From Chlorella sorokiniana (taxonomy: Eukaryota; Chlorophyta; Trebouxiophyceae; Chlorellales; Chlorellaceae), in contig CP084617.1 of the NCBI GenBank assembly GCA_025917655.1, positions 372,001-436,000 of the forward strand: a DNA stretch of 64,000 nt, written 5' to 3'. The translations under genes were made by a program, and so were the position numbers. A model generated the notes under the pieces. It did not search any database, was not told where the DNA came from, and saw only the letters and a program-made list of their open reading frames with translations. Below, piece by piece: positions 1 through 16,718 of the stretch. The first letter of the stretch is position 1. Every line of letters begins with the position of its first letter.

Positions 1-4756
<4,756 letters not shown>

Positions 4757-5088
4757 GCGCCATGTAATCAAGAGATAGACATGAGTGCGGCTGGTGAACG
4801 TGCGCTGCTGGTTTGTGGCAAGTGTTCTTGGCTATAAGAGCGATGGCAAGGCGTGTGAAGTGATCCCGGATATATTCACAGGAAGAAAAGCTCGCCAATG
4901 AATGCTAGCATGCAGGGAAACCAACACACTTGGCACTGCTATGCTGTGCCCGTGCTATGCTTTTTGGCCCCGTTCTGCGGCGGCAGGCGAGGGTGTCGCA
5001 GTGCCATAAGCGCTGATCAGCAATCTCCCAGCATCAGGGTTGTCGTGTCTTTGTATTGCGCCTCAAAGAGCAGGAACACACGTCGGTC
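4757..5088. other. Divergent intergenic region
   Basis: 332 bp between the start codons of the Pol theta-like gene (-) and the membrane-protein gene (+). It probably holds both promoters. No clear TATA box is seen. Confidence 0.5.
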
Positions 5089-6383
5089 ATGGTAGCAACG
5101 CGCCGAGGAGCTGCCGCAACGCCTTCACAAGGTCCTTTTATGCCTCACGAGGAGCTGGATTTGGCTGCATCAGACCTGACACCCGCTGGGCCAGCTGCCC
5201 CGCAGCGCTCCAGCGGCGGCGGCGGCACAGGCAGCGACCTCGGGTCGTCTGCAGCCCCACACACCTACCTGCAGCGAGCTGGCTTCATGGCACTGGTCTC
5301 CTACGCTGCATGGTTTTCTCTCATCATTGGCGGCGTGCTGGCCTACGAAGGTAGGTTGCATGCAGCTTGGACTGGCGCGTCATTGACAGGCGCTGCCAGC
5401 AAGCCGTGCAGCTAAGGTCTCGTTGCATTGCCCTCACAGGCGAACCCATCCTGGTCAAGTCCAAGGACCTGCCGCTCCACTGGTTCGACCTCCTCTTCCG
5501 CACCCTCGGCGCCCTGCTGCTGTTTGCGCTGTGGGGCGTGCGAGCCGCTGCAGCGCGCCTGCTGCCGGGCCACTTTGACCGACGCGCAAACCTTGTCTGG
5601 GCCCCGGCCGGCATCTATGCTGCCCAAGCGCTGCTGCGTGGCGTCATCTATCAGCTGCATGTGGCGGGTGAGCCCTGAAGGAGGTCTCGAAGTCGTCGCA
5701 TGTCCAGCGTCTCGGGTGGTTGCTTGCTTGCTTGCGTGCATGCCCCTGCCCAACAACGATCACAAGGACGCAAGGACAATGAGTTTGCTCGGGAGCCCCT
5801 GCGCAGGCTACATTTTCTCACCGCAGCGCTGGGCCCGCGACAACCTGGGCCATCCGCCGCATGTGATGTCGGATCACATCCTGCTGGCGGCGGCTGTGCA
5901 CGGCGGCCTGGTCTGCGAGGCGCTGCTGCCGCTGCTCAACTGGCGACACACGGTCGCAACCGGTGCGCCGCCCAGCCACGCTCGAGCTGCGCGCTTTGCG
6001 GCTGCCATGCTTCACAGTGGCCGTGGTGTTGCTCCCTGTTCTGTTTGCAGGCAGGGAGGCAGCTTCCTGCGCGTTTTCTCCGCGGTGGCAGGCTCCCTGG
6101 CAGTGCTGGTCAGCGCTGAATCCTACTTCACGGTGAGAAGCGCCTGCCAGCTGATGACCAAGCCTGTGGCTCTCTTTCTCGTGCTTGACCAACGGGACGG
6201 TGCCTCTTCTAGCAGGCACGGTACTTCCATCCGCCCAGGGAGATTGTGCTGGCGGCGATGTTGGGCTTGGCTCTGTTCCAGCTGCCCCTGCTGCTGTATG
6301 CGGGCCGGGCGTTTCAGGAGCACCACACGCTGCTGCAGCAGGAATCAGAAGGAGGCACGTCTTACACGAGGCGCCGGCGGTAA
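5089..6383 (+). CDS. Multipass membrane protein, unknown function
   Basis: Five exons are supported: 5089-5350, 5440-5667, 5807-5962, 6051-6132 and 6216-6383, giving a protein near 297 residues. The N-terminal 60 residues are Ser/Gly-rich. After them come about five to six hydrophobic segments, including ALVSYAAWFSLIIGGVLAY and LGALLLFALWGV near residues 65-135, and a last one, LAAMLGLALFQLPLLLY. The tail is basic (RRRR-stop). The frame between exons 3 and 4 only closes if the G run at 6054-6056 has one more base, matching the one-base defects seen elsewhere in the window. I do not recognise the family. The start is the first ATG with an acceptable context after a short leader. Confidence 0.72.
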
Positions 6384-6616
6384 GGCGGCACTTGCTCTGT
6401 GGCCCTTCATAATCTGGCAAAACTGCAACAGTATTTTCCTTGCGTGACACAACAAGCTCATGTGTGAAGGTTGTCCTGTGTTAGCAAAGGAAGTGAGCTA
6501 GCGCTACGCCCGGCCGCAGCCCAGCCTGGCAGGGGATGGCGGCGCGGCAGTACAAGTGCATATTTTGACGAAAAGAACAATGCACTTGCAATCGAGATCA
6601 GTGATAACTGCAAAAC

Positions 6617-8277
6617 ATGGATCAGGCCGCGGTTCTGGCAAAGCTTGCGGAGCTCAATATCCAGCACGAGAAACATGCTCACCCGGCGGTGATGACTTGC
6701 GAGGCGCAGGTGACTGCTGTTGGTGCAAATGCAGTGTCCACACAAGCGCCGTAAGACCGCCATGCGCTGGGCTCACAAGCTCGCCTTCTTGTCGACGTGC
6801 CGCAGGCAGCGGCTCTGGCCAATGTGGACGGCGTAGTGACGAAGAACCTGTTCCTAAAGGTGTAAATCTGGAGGCTTCGAGCCTGGCCTGCTCTTGCCAG
6901 CTGCGTGCCCCCACCCGCCACCCCTACCGCCACGGCTCCGTTGGCAGTGGTCCTTGTCTGATAAGCTGCGCCTCGCATGCAGGACAAGAGGGATCGGCTC
7001 TTCATAATCACGGCTGCAGCAGACACCAAAGTAGACCTCAAGGGTGAGCGGCTGACACGGTTTAAAGTGCATGCCGTCCACGCCCAGCTGACCGGCACAA
7101 AGCAGTCCATCATCTTCCTCCTCCCTCGCAGTGCTCTCAGCGCGGCTGGGCACTGGCAAGGGCGGCCTACGAATGGCGCCAGACGAACTGATATCTGCGG
7201 TGCTGCAGGTGGGCAGCACCACAAAGGAAGCTTGGGTTTCGCTCCTTTTGCCTTGCAATCCAGGTTCCCCAGCAATCCCCACCCTCCGGCTTTCCATCAA
7301 TCCCTTGCTCCGGCTTTCCATCAGGTGCCGCTGGGCAGCGTGACCCCGCTGGCAGTCGCGCAGCCCAGCGCTGCTGGCGTGGCGCTGCTGCTGGATGCCA
7401 AGCTGCGGGGGCGCCCGCATCTTTGTGCACCCGCTGGACAACACCGCCACCGTGGTGCTGTCGCCAGAGGGGCTGGAAGCGTTCGTCAGGTGTGGAACCG
7501 CGCAGGTCCTCCTGCCTGCTGCTGTCCCAAGAGTATGCTTTCTGCTATGCTTGCACAGCCCAGCTGCTGGCTGGCTCCTGTCCACCAAACCGATCGTCGA
7601 CCATTTGCGTTTGTTGCTTGTCCCGGCGTGCTGCCTGCCGCAGGTCTACAGGGCGGGAACCTGCTTGGGTGGATCTTGAGGCGGACCCTGTGATTGACAG
7701 GGACAACCCGCCAGACCTGAAGCAGTATGCGGATGCAGCCATTCCCCTGGAACTGGACGACAGCACGGGAGGGGCGGCAGCAGCGCCAGCAGCCAAGCCT
7801 GCAGCCCAGGCGGCGGCAGCGGCCACCGGCGGCAAGAAGGCAGCGGCGGCTGAAAAGAAGGCGGCGGCGGCGGCAGCGCCAGCTGGGCCGCGTGCGGACG
7901 ATGTGCTGCGGATCACAGATGAGCTTGTGGCCAAGGTGGGCGAGGCCAGCTTGAAGCAGGAGTGCCCCAGCTCCCGTGAAGCTTGCATGCATCAAGCTTT
8001 GCCAGCAAGCCTCGCATGTTTGTCACCTGTCGCTGCCCGCCTGGGCACCCGCACTGCTTCACACTTCTGTTTGGTGTTCCCCCACCCCACGCCCCTTGTT
8101 CAGGTGGCCAGCACGCTGCTGGGCGATGGTGCGGCGAGCGTGGATTCCGATGTGCTGCGGCGCCTCAAGGCGGATGTCGAGATGCAGCTGAACGCGCTGC
8201 GCAATGCAGCCTACGCCGGCGGCTTTGCAGCGGCGAAGGGCGCCATTGCCGGCGCCATCAATGGCGTGTTTGCGTGA
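6617..8277 (+). CDS. YbaK/ProX-type prolyl-tRNA deacylase
   Basis: This is a trans-editing enzyme of the YbaK/PrdX family, which hydrolyses mischarged prolyl-tRNA. Seven exons are supported: 6617-6709, 6806-6859, 6983-7043, 7132-7208, 7325-7489, 7644-7935 and 8104-8277. They spell the plant homologue's pattern: an N-terminal KLAELNIQHEKHAHPAV, then TKNLFLKDK, DTKVDLK, RLGTGKGGLRMAPDEL, QVPLGSVTPLAV and VDLEADP. An Ala/Lys-rich linker near residues 200-230 leads to a C-terminal helical tail ending GAINGVFA. One frame break is visible: a G5 run at 7407-7411 between LLLDAKLRG and ARIFVHPLDN has one base too many. The last intron (7936-8103) is open in frame, so retention would not truncate the protein. 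Confidence 0.87.
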
Positions 8278-8364
8278 CGGGCCAAATGCGCACTCACTCG
8301 TGTTTGCATGGACGCCAATGAAAGAATGACCCCCACAGCTGGCGCACAAGCAGGCCTTGACATG

Positions 8365-9332
8365 CTACAAGTGCTGCATCTGAGGTGTGGGCAGCAGAGC
8401 GTCCTGTTGCTCGGCCATACAGCCGCCCCGCCGGAAGAAGGCGGCAATGGCGGCAGCAGCTTGGCTGCCTATGTCTGTGTGAGCAGCGATCTCATGACCC
8501 TGCCGCTGTCTGCACGGCAGGTATGGGGGCAATGCGTGAGAATTGAGGTGGGTGCTGAGCAGACAGGGCTGCAGTCTTGTCAGCAGGCGCACCTGATGTG
8601 CTGGAGGGAGCCCAGCATGCGCAGCATGTTCGCATGGTGCACGGCGTCGCCATCAGCGGGCAAGGGCAGGCCCAGCAGGGCGTGGTTGACAGCCTCGGAT
8701 GTGGCTGCCACCTGAAGTTGCTGCAAAGGGACACTCAGGGACAGGACAGTCCATGAGCAGGGACTCCGCTGATGCACAAACCAGCCCGGAACACCCAGCA
8801 CCCAGCACCCAGCACCTGCTTGCGCCACCTGGCTTCCTCGGCCTCCGCCGGTAGCATAGCCGTAGCGAGTGCCAGCGCCCTGTCTGTGAAGCTCGCCCCC
8901 ACTGGCAGCAAGACATAGCATGGGCAGTCATCATTGTCCAAGCTGCAACGCATCACTGGTCTGTCGGTTGATTGAATGTCGTCACCGCTTTGCAGTGCCA
9001 GGAAGCAGGCAAAGCTGGATTGCACACCTGGAGGCCGCTGTGAGAACCTCTGAGTTGCTCTGCAGGTCATTTGGCACCAGCACATAGGACCTCTTGAAAG
9101 AGCCTGCGAGCCGAGCTGCACGGACAGACATGCTGTCGCCGTCGCCGCTGCGCCGCCAGAGCAGGAAGGCCAGGGTGCTGCCTGCCTTGGACACCAGCAG
9201 GTCAGCTGTTGCTGAGCTGACCTTGCGCACTTTTAGCCCTGCTGCTTGTGCCAGCTGAAGGAGCTGGGCCTCGTCCACCACCCCAGACTCGCAGGCCTGC
9301 TGCAGGCAGATGCAGGTTGCCGCTGTGGCCAT
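8365..9332 (-). CDS. Putative SPO16/PTD-like (ERCC1/XPF-fold) meiotic protein
   Basis: This minus-strand gene ends at the stop at 8365, and ATG 9332 is the likely start (MATAATCICLQQA). Readable exon cores carry ADLLVSKAGSTLAFLLWRR, then SFKRSYVLVPNDLQ, FACFLALQSGDD, CYVLLPVGASFTDRALALA, and finally LRMLGSLQHI joined to RQGHEIAAHTDIGSQAAAAI. The alternation of strands and helices resembles the central domain of SPO16, an ERCC1-like partner of the XPF-like ZIP2/SHOC1. The end (G-L-x-I ... AAAAIAAFF) looks like a helix-hairpin-helix. I infer a SPO16/PTD homologue from this pattern and from its divergent neighbour HEI10. Sequence identity is weak, the junction near 9000-9050 is uncertain, and an unrelated helical protein remains possible. 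Confidence 0.45.
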
Positions 9333-9588
9333 AGCTGAGGCGAGAGGAGTGGCAATGCTGAGGAGGGAAGGGGCAGGGCGCTGCATGAGGGCAGCCTGGG
9401 ATCCGGCTGGAAATGGCGCACAAGTCTCGACCCCATGTTGTCGCGACTGCCTTTACCGTCGGCTTCTTGTACTCGGCTATCCCGTCTTGGGGCTCTCCAA
9501 ACTCGCAAAGCTTTGCTGGGAGGGGGACATCGCCGGTCAAACCAGCGACCCGCGCTGGGCGGACAGGTCGCTGCAAAGTGGCGCGGGA
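9333..9588. promoter_or_regulatory. Putative bidirectional promoter of the SPO16-like/HEI10 pair
   Basis: 256 bp separate the two opposed start codons. Both genes must place their promoter and 5-prime leader here or inside each other. No TATA box is obvious. That the two genes share regulation is inference from the arrangement. Confidence 0.4.
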
Positions 9589-11557
9589 ATGCGCTCGGGC
9601 GGCGAGGATGAGGCTAACCTTCGATGCAATGGCTGCTGGAACGTGTGCGATCCGAAGGGTGAGTGTGGCGGCGCGCGGCGTGGGCAGCGGCGTGGGCAGG
9701 ACCCAACTCCCTCATGGCTTGCTGTCAATTGCAGATCACACTGTTGCCACCCAGTGCGGTCACCTCTACTGCTTGAACTGTTGCCAGACCATTATAGAGA
9801 GCGATGACCCAACATGCCCAATCTGCACCCAGGTGCGGCGGCCGCCTGCTGCGGTGTGCTGCCGCTCACCCATACACTTGCCTCGCACTTACTTGCACAC
9901 GTTACGTCATGTTTGCGCGTGCAGCTCATCCAGAAAAGCAATATCAAGGCGGTGCACGTGCTGGGCAGCAGCTCCGACCTGCAGCTGGTGCTGGCAGGTC
10001 AAGCGCCACGTGTGGCGCTGGAGGTGGCACACTCGGCCATTCACTTTTGTGAGTGAGGTTGCTGTTCGTGTCATTCAGCTGTGTTGTCAACAGCTCCTAC
10101 TACGACAACAGCCTTTTGATGCCCGACACCTGGGGCGCTGACGGTTTTCACTTTCTGCTCATGCAGACATCAAGCAGCAGGCGCTGTACGCGCAGTATGC
10201 CCAAGCCCAGAGCGACCGCAAGATCGCCCGCACCCATGAACAGTGCAAGAAGAAGCTGCAGGAGGTGCACGCCGGCTACCTCAACGCAAAGCGCAAGTAC
10301 CAGGTGAGCAGCCATGTGTGGAGCAGAGGGGGCACCACTCGCCCGCGGCGCCGCTGTCGTGCTGTCCGGGCCACCAGCGGGTCGGCTGCAGGCTGTTGAA
10401 TGCCAGAGACCTGCTCTCCTTTCTCAGGAGGTGCTGGCCCAGAAGGCTGCACTGGAAGCTGGCAACAAGGAGCTGCAGGACAAGTACAACCAGAAGGCCA
10501 TGTGGGTGTGGCAGGGGATTACCCCACAGGTCTCAGCGTGCATAGCGGCCGAGATACACTTGCTGAATGCCCGGCACCCGCGGCGAGAATTGTCCCCTGA
10601 AGGTTTATGCCTCGGCATGCTGCAAGTTTATACAACATGCCCATTGCAGGCAGGACAAGAAGCTGAAGGAGGGCTTTGCCCTGCTTCAGCAGGAGAACGA
10701 GCAGCTGCGCCGTCAGACAGGCATGGGTGGCGGCCCTGCCAGCGGCATGGCTGCGGTCATGAGTGGTGGCGGGCTCCGTGCCAGCCGCGGGGCCATGCCG
10801 GGCATGGAAGAAGGCCTGCACATGCGCCCTGCCACAGTCATGGGGCACAGGTCGGCTTGGCGCGAGCTTGGTGCTGCGGATGCTGAGCAAGGATACAAGC
10901 CCCTCACAGCCTCACATGCAGAGCCAAGTGCCCGCCCACATTCAAGCTTTGTCCCTGTGCATGCCGCCCGTGCAGGGCGGTACCGCCAGACCCCTCGCCT
11001 GTGCCTTCCATCGGGCTCGGCGGCTTTGGGCCCGGCAGCTTCGTGTACGACACTCCCGATCCCATGCCTCCCGTCAGGGGGCAGCTCTTCACTGGCGGCC
11101 CTGGCAGTGCTGGCGGCCGCATCAGCGGCGCTCGCCACATGAGCGGCGGGCCGGGCGCAGGAAGGGCCAGCAACGGGCTGGGGGAGGCAGGGGCGGCCTG
11201 AGCACCCAGCTGCACATGGGAGGCGTGGGCCGCCAGTCGCAGCAGAACGACAAGCGCCAGTCCCTGGGGCTGGCCTTCCCAGGAGGTGAGGGGCTGGGTG
11301 GCAGACAGCTGCAACCTGTGCAACCAAGCGGAGCTAAAGCGCTCAGATGCTCACGCATCATTGCCTGTACCCAAACATGTGCAGGCAACCACAGCACTGG
11401 CACGCTGGGGACGATGTGATCTGGCGGTCGGCGCATGGACCTCTCTTTTGCAGAACGCCAACGACAACGGGTTAGAAGGGGCAGGATGGAGAAGCTATTC
11501 AAACGGACACACGCAGCAGAAGCTAGCAAGACAGAAACAGTGATAGGGATAGGATAG
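9589..11557 (+). CDS. HEI10: HEI10/CCNB1IP1-type RING protein (meiotic crossover factor)
   Basis: HEI10 is a SUMO/ubiquitin E3-like ZMM protein that marks designated crossover sites on meiotic chromosomes. The start MRSGGEDEANLRCNGCW is followed by a C3HC4-type RING: CNGCW, CGHLYCLNC and CPIC over about residues 11-50. Next come a short linker (VALEVAHSAIHFY) and a long coiled coil (QALYAQYAQAQSDRK through LQQENEQLRRQ). The tail is Gly/Ser-rich, as in the family. Exons: 9589-9658, 9735-9832, 9925-10048, 10167-10303, 10428-10501, from 10650, and on to about 11285. The 3-prime end is unsure. Read literally the frame stops at 11201. One extra G in the run before 11190 would extend it through QLHMGGVGRQSQQNDKRQ and a last exon (11454-11557). 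Confidence 0.84.
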
Positions 11558-11618
11558 CAATGAAAGGAAATATCAAACTGGGCATGCTATTAGCATATGG
11601 CTGAAACAATTGCTCCGC

Positions 11619-13805
11619 TCATGACTGGCTCGCTTGTTCTTTATGTGACAATTCGTTCATCTCTAGGTCGCCGTCCGCTTCCGCTACCCTCGCGTAGCTG
11701 CCCCGCTCGCCCAGCCCCAGACGGGCCACCGCCAGCTGCGCCGCGCAGCACAGAACCCATCCTGCCAGCAGCACCGCGCAGGCAGCCAAGTACACGGCCT
11801 GTGCGCCGTGGTGCAGGTACACGTAGCCGCCGCACAGGGAGCCGAGGCCCACGCCCAGCCCAGTAGAGGCCCTGCAAGGCAGAGGCGGGGAGGGCAACGG
11901 GCATGGTGGCCCCGACTGGCAAGGCAGATGGGGCACCACACGGCAGGGCGACAGCAACGCTTTCCTCCCCAGCCCTCCTGCACTCTTGCCTGGAAAAGGC
12001 CCTGTGTGGTGGCCTCCAGCCCCGGCGGCGCCAGCTGGGCGCAGTAGGCGGAGCCGCCGCCCCAGGCGAGGGCAAAGGTGAAGCCGTGCAGCACCTCCAC
12101 TGGGAGCACCTGCGGGGGAGCGTTGAGGGGCGGCTAGACGCTGATACGCGCGGGAGGCGGTGCAGGTCAGGGCACGGTGTGCCAGGGGCGAAGATGCGGC
12201 TGGGGTGCGAGGCCTCCCTCGCTGTCCCGCCCGGCCCCACCAGCCTGCCCAGCAGCGGCGGCAGCGGCAGGCGCCCGCCGGGCCTCACCAGCCAGGGGAG
12301 GGCGCCGCTGCCAGCGCGGCGTAGCACGCCATGCGCAGCAGGAAGGCCGCCAGCACGAGGTGCAGGCAGGCGCGGATGCCGAGGCGCAGGAGGGCCGGCA
12401 GGGCGGCAAAGACGGCTGTCTCCGCGGCGCAGGTGACGGTGAGGGACAGGCCCATCAGCAGCTCCGAGCCGCCCAGCTCCTCCAGGAAGAGGAAGAGGTA
12501 CCCCTCGATGTTGCCCACCCCAAACCCCATCACCGTCGCCATGAAGAAAAAGATGGCGGCCTCCGGGTTGCGCAGCAGCTGGGCCACGCCGCGCCAGTAG
12601 TGCACCTGCGGCGGACCGCCGCCGTGCCGTGGCGGGCTGCTGGGGGCCTGGGGCTGGAAAGCGAGGGAGACCTGTCCGCAGCCTCAGCTGTCTGGGGCCG
12701 CCCAGCAGGCTTGTTGTTTGGCGGCGGGGAGGAGGGCCTGCGGGCCAGCAGAGCCTCCTGCTCCAACGCACTGTCGAACCGCCGCACCCGCTGGCCCTTG
12801 CCGCCGCCGCTGGACGGGCTGCGCGGGCTGTGGCTCGTGACCGCGGCTGCGGCTCCCAGCCTGCCGCCAGGTGCCTGCTGCGGCGCTGTGGGGTTGCCAG
12901 CGTGCTCAGCGCCGCCACCGTCGAGCGAGCGTGCGCCGCCTTGCTTGTCCAGCCTGGCGTGCAGCGGCCCAAAGGGCAGTCGCAGAGTGGGTGCCAGCGC
13001 TACGGCGGCCAGCGCGGCGTGCCCGCAAACGCCGCCCAGATGCCGCAGCGGCTGATGGCGCTGCCCGACACGGCGGCCATGATGCCCCAGCCCACGGCGC
13101 CCCACAGGCGCTGCCGCCCGTAGTTTCCCTGCTCCCCGCATGCCGCCATCACGGCTGCGGCGGGGGAAGGGGAACGGCGCTCAGCTTGGCAGCAGCTGGC
13201 CTTTGGCACCGCAGTGCTTCAGCTGGGGGAGCCAGCATGAGCGCCCAGGCTTGGCGCTGCCCAGCAGCGTGCACATACCGCCCAGCCAGCCTTGCACATG
13301 CCGCCCAGCTCACCAGCGTCAGCCAGGATCGTGACGGGCGCGGCAAAGAACTCAGTGGCCGCCACCGTGGCCAGCAGCGGCGCAAAGCCCAGCCGTCCCG
13401 CCGCCGCCAGCGACAGGCGGGCCAGCACCGAGGCGCAGAGCGTCAGGACCAGCACGGCGCGGTGGCGGCGCCACTTGTCGGCGGCGCCAGACCACAGCGA
13501 CCCTGCCGGCATCGACACAAACGGGCGCACGGCGCCCAGCAGCCCGATCCTCTGCTCGTCCAGGCCCAGCCGCCGGAAGAAGAGGTTGAGGAAGGGGAAG
13601 ATGCAGGCCAGCGCCGCAAAGTGGGCCGCGTACCAAAACTGCGGAGGAGATGCGTTGTGCGAGGCAGCGTGGGAGCGGATCACGGTGGGCCAGGGCACCA
13701 GGGGACGAAGACGCCACCTTCTGCTGTGGACTGCGGTGGAGACGGCAGCAGTGGCGGCTGCATGCAAACATGGCCACAGCCCAGCCATACCTTGGCGGCC
13801 CTCAT
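11619..13805 (-). CDS. MFS transporter, MFSD6/MFS_1-like
   Basis: This is a twelve-helix major facilitator of the MFS_1-like/MFSD6 group; the substrate is unknown. The first exon (13805-13791) encodes only MRAAK. The second (13638-13314) starts FWYAAHFAALACIFPFLNLF. The family signature YGRQRLWGAVGWG follows near 13130. A long Ser/Pro/Arg-rich loop (about 12990-12610) separates the two halves. The second half has GFGVGNIEGYLFLFLEELGG and VLHGFTFALAWGGGSAYCAQ, and ends with an acidic tail at 11619. The last intron (11989-11872) has a GC donor. Two frame breaks, at C runs 13022-13024 and 11854-11856, each look like one missing base. With them the protein matches the family, so I do not call it a pseudogene. 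Confidence 0.8.
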
Positions 13806-14124
13806 ATCTTTCGACGGCAATCAAAATCCCTCGCCCTAGCGGCTGTAGGGCTGTTTCAGACTGTGAAAACGCTGGTATTTCATTTCTTCATCCACATGTA
13901 CGTACATTTGCGTCGTAGCACGAATGCACGAGCGCAATTGACAGGCCAAATGTGCGAGGCGACTTCAGTTCAGCGAACAGCAGTACGCACTCCCTTTCGC
14001 GAGTACTGCCAGAGCCTGAACGGACGACAGGCTCTCCCACGTTCCGTCGACACAGCATTTGGCACAATGGGAATCTGCACCCAGCCTATAGTGCTGTGCT
14101 GAACTCTGGATCAGTCCTGCCGCC
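13806..14124. other. Divergent intergenic region
   Basis: 319 bp between the transporter start (-) and the BIN4 start (+). It is less GC-rich than the genes. It probably contains both promoters, but no motif stands out. Confidence 0.5.
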
Positions 14125-16057
14125 ATGGGCGACAGTTCCAGCGACGATGAGCTGCCCCTGGCGCAACGTCCAGTCGGCGGTATACTGTTGGCCGCTCCTG
14201 GCCGGGCAGCCCCTGCTGCCGACAGCTCCGACGAATCCGACTTCCCTAGCTGGCTACAGACGGGTGCAGCAGGCCAGAAAGGAAAGCAGATCATCGCGTT
14301 GACAGATAGCGACAGCGACGATGCCGTACTGTCGCCTCCGAAGCCACCCCGACCAGATGCAGCACCAGCGGCAGAGGCGGCGGAGCCCACCCCAGCAGGC
14401 AACCGCGATGTCCAGCAGCCAGCCACACAGCAAACCGAGGAGAAGAAGCCCCTCACAGCAGCCAAGCCCACTCCCAGGGGAGCAGCCAAGCAGAAGGCCA
14501 CGCCTCGCGGCAAGGCAGGAGCTGCGGGCAACGGCGACGTGGAGGCTTTCACCCAGCCGTCCACCACCCAGCCGGCCACCCAGCCGCCCGCATCACAACC
14601 CGGCGGCACGGCACAGAAACGGGCACCAGCCGGGCTGGCCCATGCGCCGTCGAGCCAGATGCCCCTCATGCTGCCGGAGAAGCTGCCGCAGATGAAGCTG
14701 CTGGTGGAGCTGGAAAGCAGCGCTGGTGTGTGCTGCGGAGCTTGCTGCCCCACCCAGCAGGCCACCCGGGAGCTGCTCTGCTGCTCGCCTGCACCCTCCT
14801 CCGGCGCATGGAGGACCCTCCTGTGCATGCCTGTGCCTGGTGCCCACACGGTGCCAGCCCCGGTGCGGTCCCGCCGTGCCGCCGCCTTCACCCGCTGCCT
14901 CCCCTGTCCCTCTGCCCTGCGCCTGGCCCCCTGCAGACGATGTGCACGGCGTGACCGACCTGTCTGGTGACTCGGGGGCCATCGGTCGCCTCATCATCGC
15001 GGGCAGCAAGCAGGAGCCGCAGATGCAAGTGGACCTCAAAGGTGCGCTGCCGCCGCCCACCCCAGGGCTGGCCGCCGCCCCCTAGGCACCGCGTTCACCT
15101 CGTGCAGCGCTGCGCGCACGCCCCGCTGCCGGTTGCAGTCGGTTCTAATCACATATTTGCCAGGTTCAGGGGCTGGGCGCCCCCGGCCCCTGTTTTCACC
15201 CGCCGACCACCCTTTCCCCCATCTGCCCTCCCCCCCCCCCCCGCACGCTTCTGTACCGCTTCCGCAGGCGTGCTGTACAACGCGTCCATCGTGCCCTGCC
15301 CCGGCTGCGTGGCGGTGGTGAACATGGGGCAGCAGGAGGCCAGGGTGGAGACGCTCTTCGCGGAGCTGGTGCAGCTCAGGTGGGTGGGGGCGGCCGCAGG
15401 GTGTGGCTTGCCTGCACGGCAAAACATGCGCAGCTCAAGCTCGGCAGGGGCGGCGGCGTGTGAGCGCGTAGCTTTGGGTGGTTAAGGCGTTACTGGGTGG
15501 ATAGGTGGTTTCAGCAACCGTTGGGAAAGGGGCGCTCGGTGGGAAGCTGGTGGCACGGCAGCTCCAGCGCGGTGTGGGAGCGGCTGGCCTGGCATGGGCT
15601 GTACAACTTGTACCGCCCCCAACACCATCTTCATTACCGCGTAACCCGCTGTGTGCGCGCGCCCGCCGTGCGTGCGCGCAGGGAGGACACCCGCTTCTCG
15701 TTTGTGGACACGGACCTGCTGGGGGCGATAGCGGGGGACCACGACGACGACGACGTGTATGCTGGCGGCGGCGACGAGGGCGGGGCAGAGGGCGGCGCCG
15801 CCGCCAAGAAAGGTGGGGCACGGGGCATGTGAATGACGCGTCGGAGAACTTTGCGGGAAGCCAACCTCCTTCTGACGCTGCAGCTCCGCTGGCTTGCTGC
15901 CGGATGTGCAGGCCGGGGCAAGGCGGCCGCGGCGGTGAAGGCCAAGGCGCCGGTGCGGAAACGCGTCGCGCCCAAGGCGAAGGGCGGCGTGAAGAAGGGC
16001 GGCGGAAAGCCGCGGGCAAAGCCCAAGGCCAAGCCCAAACCCGCCAAGAAGAAGTGA
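14125..16057 (+). CDS. BIN4: BIN4/MID homologue, topoisomerase VI complex DNA-binding protein
   Basis: In plants BIN4 binds DNA in the nucleus and is an essential part of the topoisomerase VI complex needed for endoreduplication. Exons 14125-14725, 14937-15041, 15268-15379, 15682-15812 and 15912-16057 join without a frame break, giving about 364 residues. The N-terminus is acidic and disordered (SSSDDELPL, DSDSDDAVL). The conserved core runs MPLMLPEKLPQ, LSGDSGAIGRLIIAG, MQVDLKGVLYNASIVPCPG, VVNMGQQEARVETLF and FSFVDTDLL, which is the plant BIN4 pattern. The last 50 residues are Lys/Ala/Pro-rich and histone H1-like (KPKAKPKPAKKK), suiting DNA binding. The start is the first ATG, and the gene is divergent from the transporter. 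Confidence 0.86.
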
Positions 16058-16718
16058 CTGGGTGCGCCCAGAGTGGAATGCTCAGCACAGAGCGCATGCT
16101 GCCCTGTTACCGACAAAGCGATCTGTCTTACATTTTACTGAGCTGCCGTTGATCTGGCAAATGTTCATGCACTGTGTGGCTTGAAAGCCGCATTTTTGGC
16201 ATGGCATGTGATAAATGAAAGGGTGGAGCGTACATTGTCTCCACTACAGCAACGCTGTGCCCTGCCTTTGTATGGCAAGAGCGACAGGAGTCAACCTCTT
16301 GAAATGCCCCGTCGTGCACTTGCTTTTGCAGTTGGTTGCAGCCGCATCGGTACTTGGCGCCACCAGCCGCCGGTGTTCTGTTCTCTGTTTGGCCGTCACA
16401 CGGCCCCCACTGTTGCCGGTTCAATGCTCCGCGGCAGCCAGGTCAGCGTACAGATCGTGCAGCAGCCTGCATGGGCAGCAGCGGAGGGCCAGGGGCACTG
16501 AGCGCTCACGGAGCATGTACGGAAGCTGCATGCCGCAGGGGAGGCGGGTGCCCCGCACCAACGCGCCTGTAGCAATGGTTGAGCACCGCGCTGCACACCT
16601 CCTGCCCTGCCGGGGCCCTCCTGCAACCAGGATCCAGCCAGAGATTCGCAACACACGCATACCATCGTGAACCAACACAAAACCGTTGGCTGGGCGGGTC
16701 CATCACATGGCATGCACG
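16058..16718. other. Convergent 3-prime intergenic region
   Basis: 661 bp between the BIN4 stop (+) and the stop of the DUF2408-like gene (-). I found no convincing coding exon in it. It should hold both 3-prime untranslated regions. Confidence 0.6.

Noticed and set aside
11641-12972. 443-residue minus-strand open frame without membrane segments
   Set aside because: It is an out-of-frame shadow of the MFS transporter. The helices and family motifs lie in the other frames, joined at splice sites.
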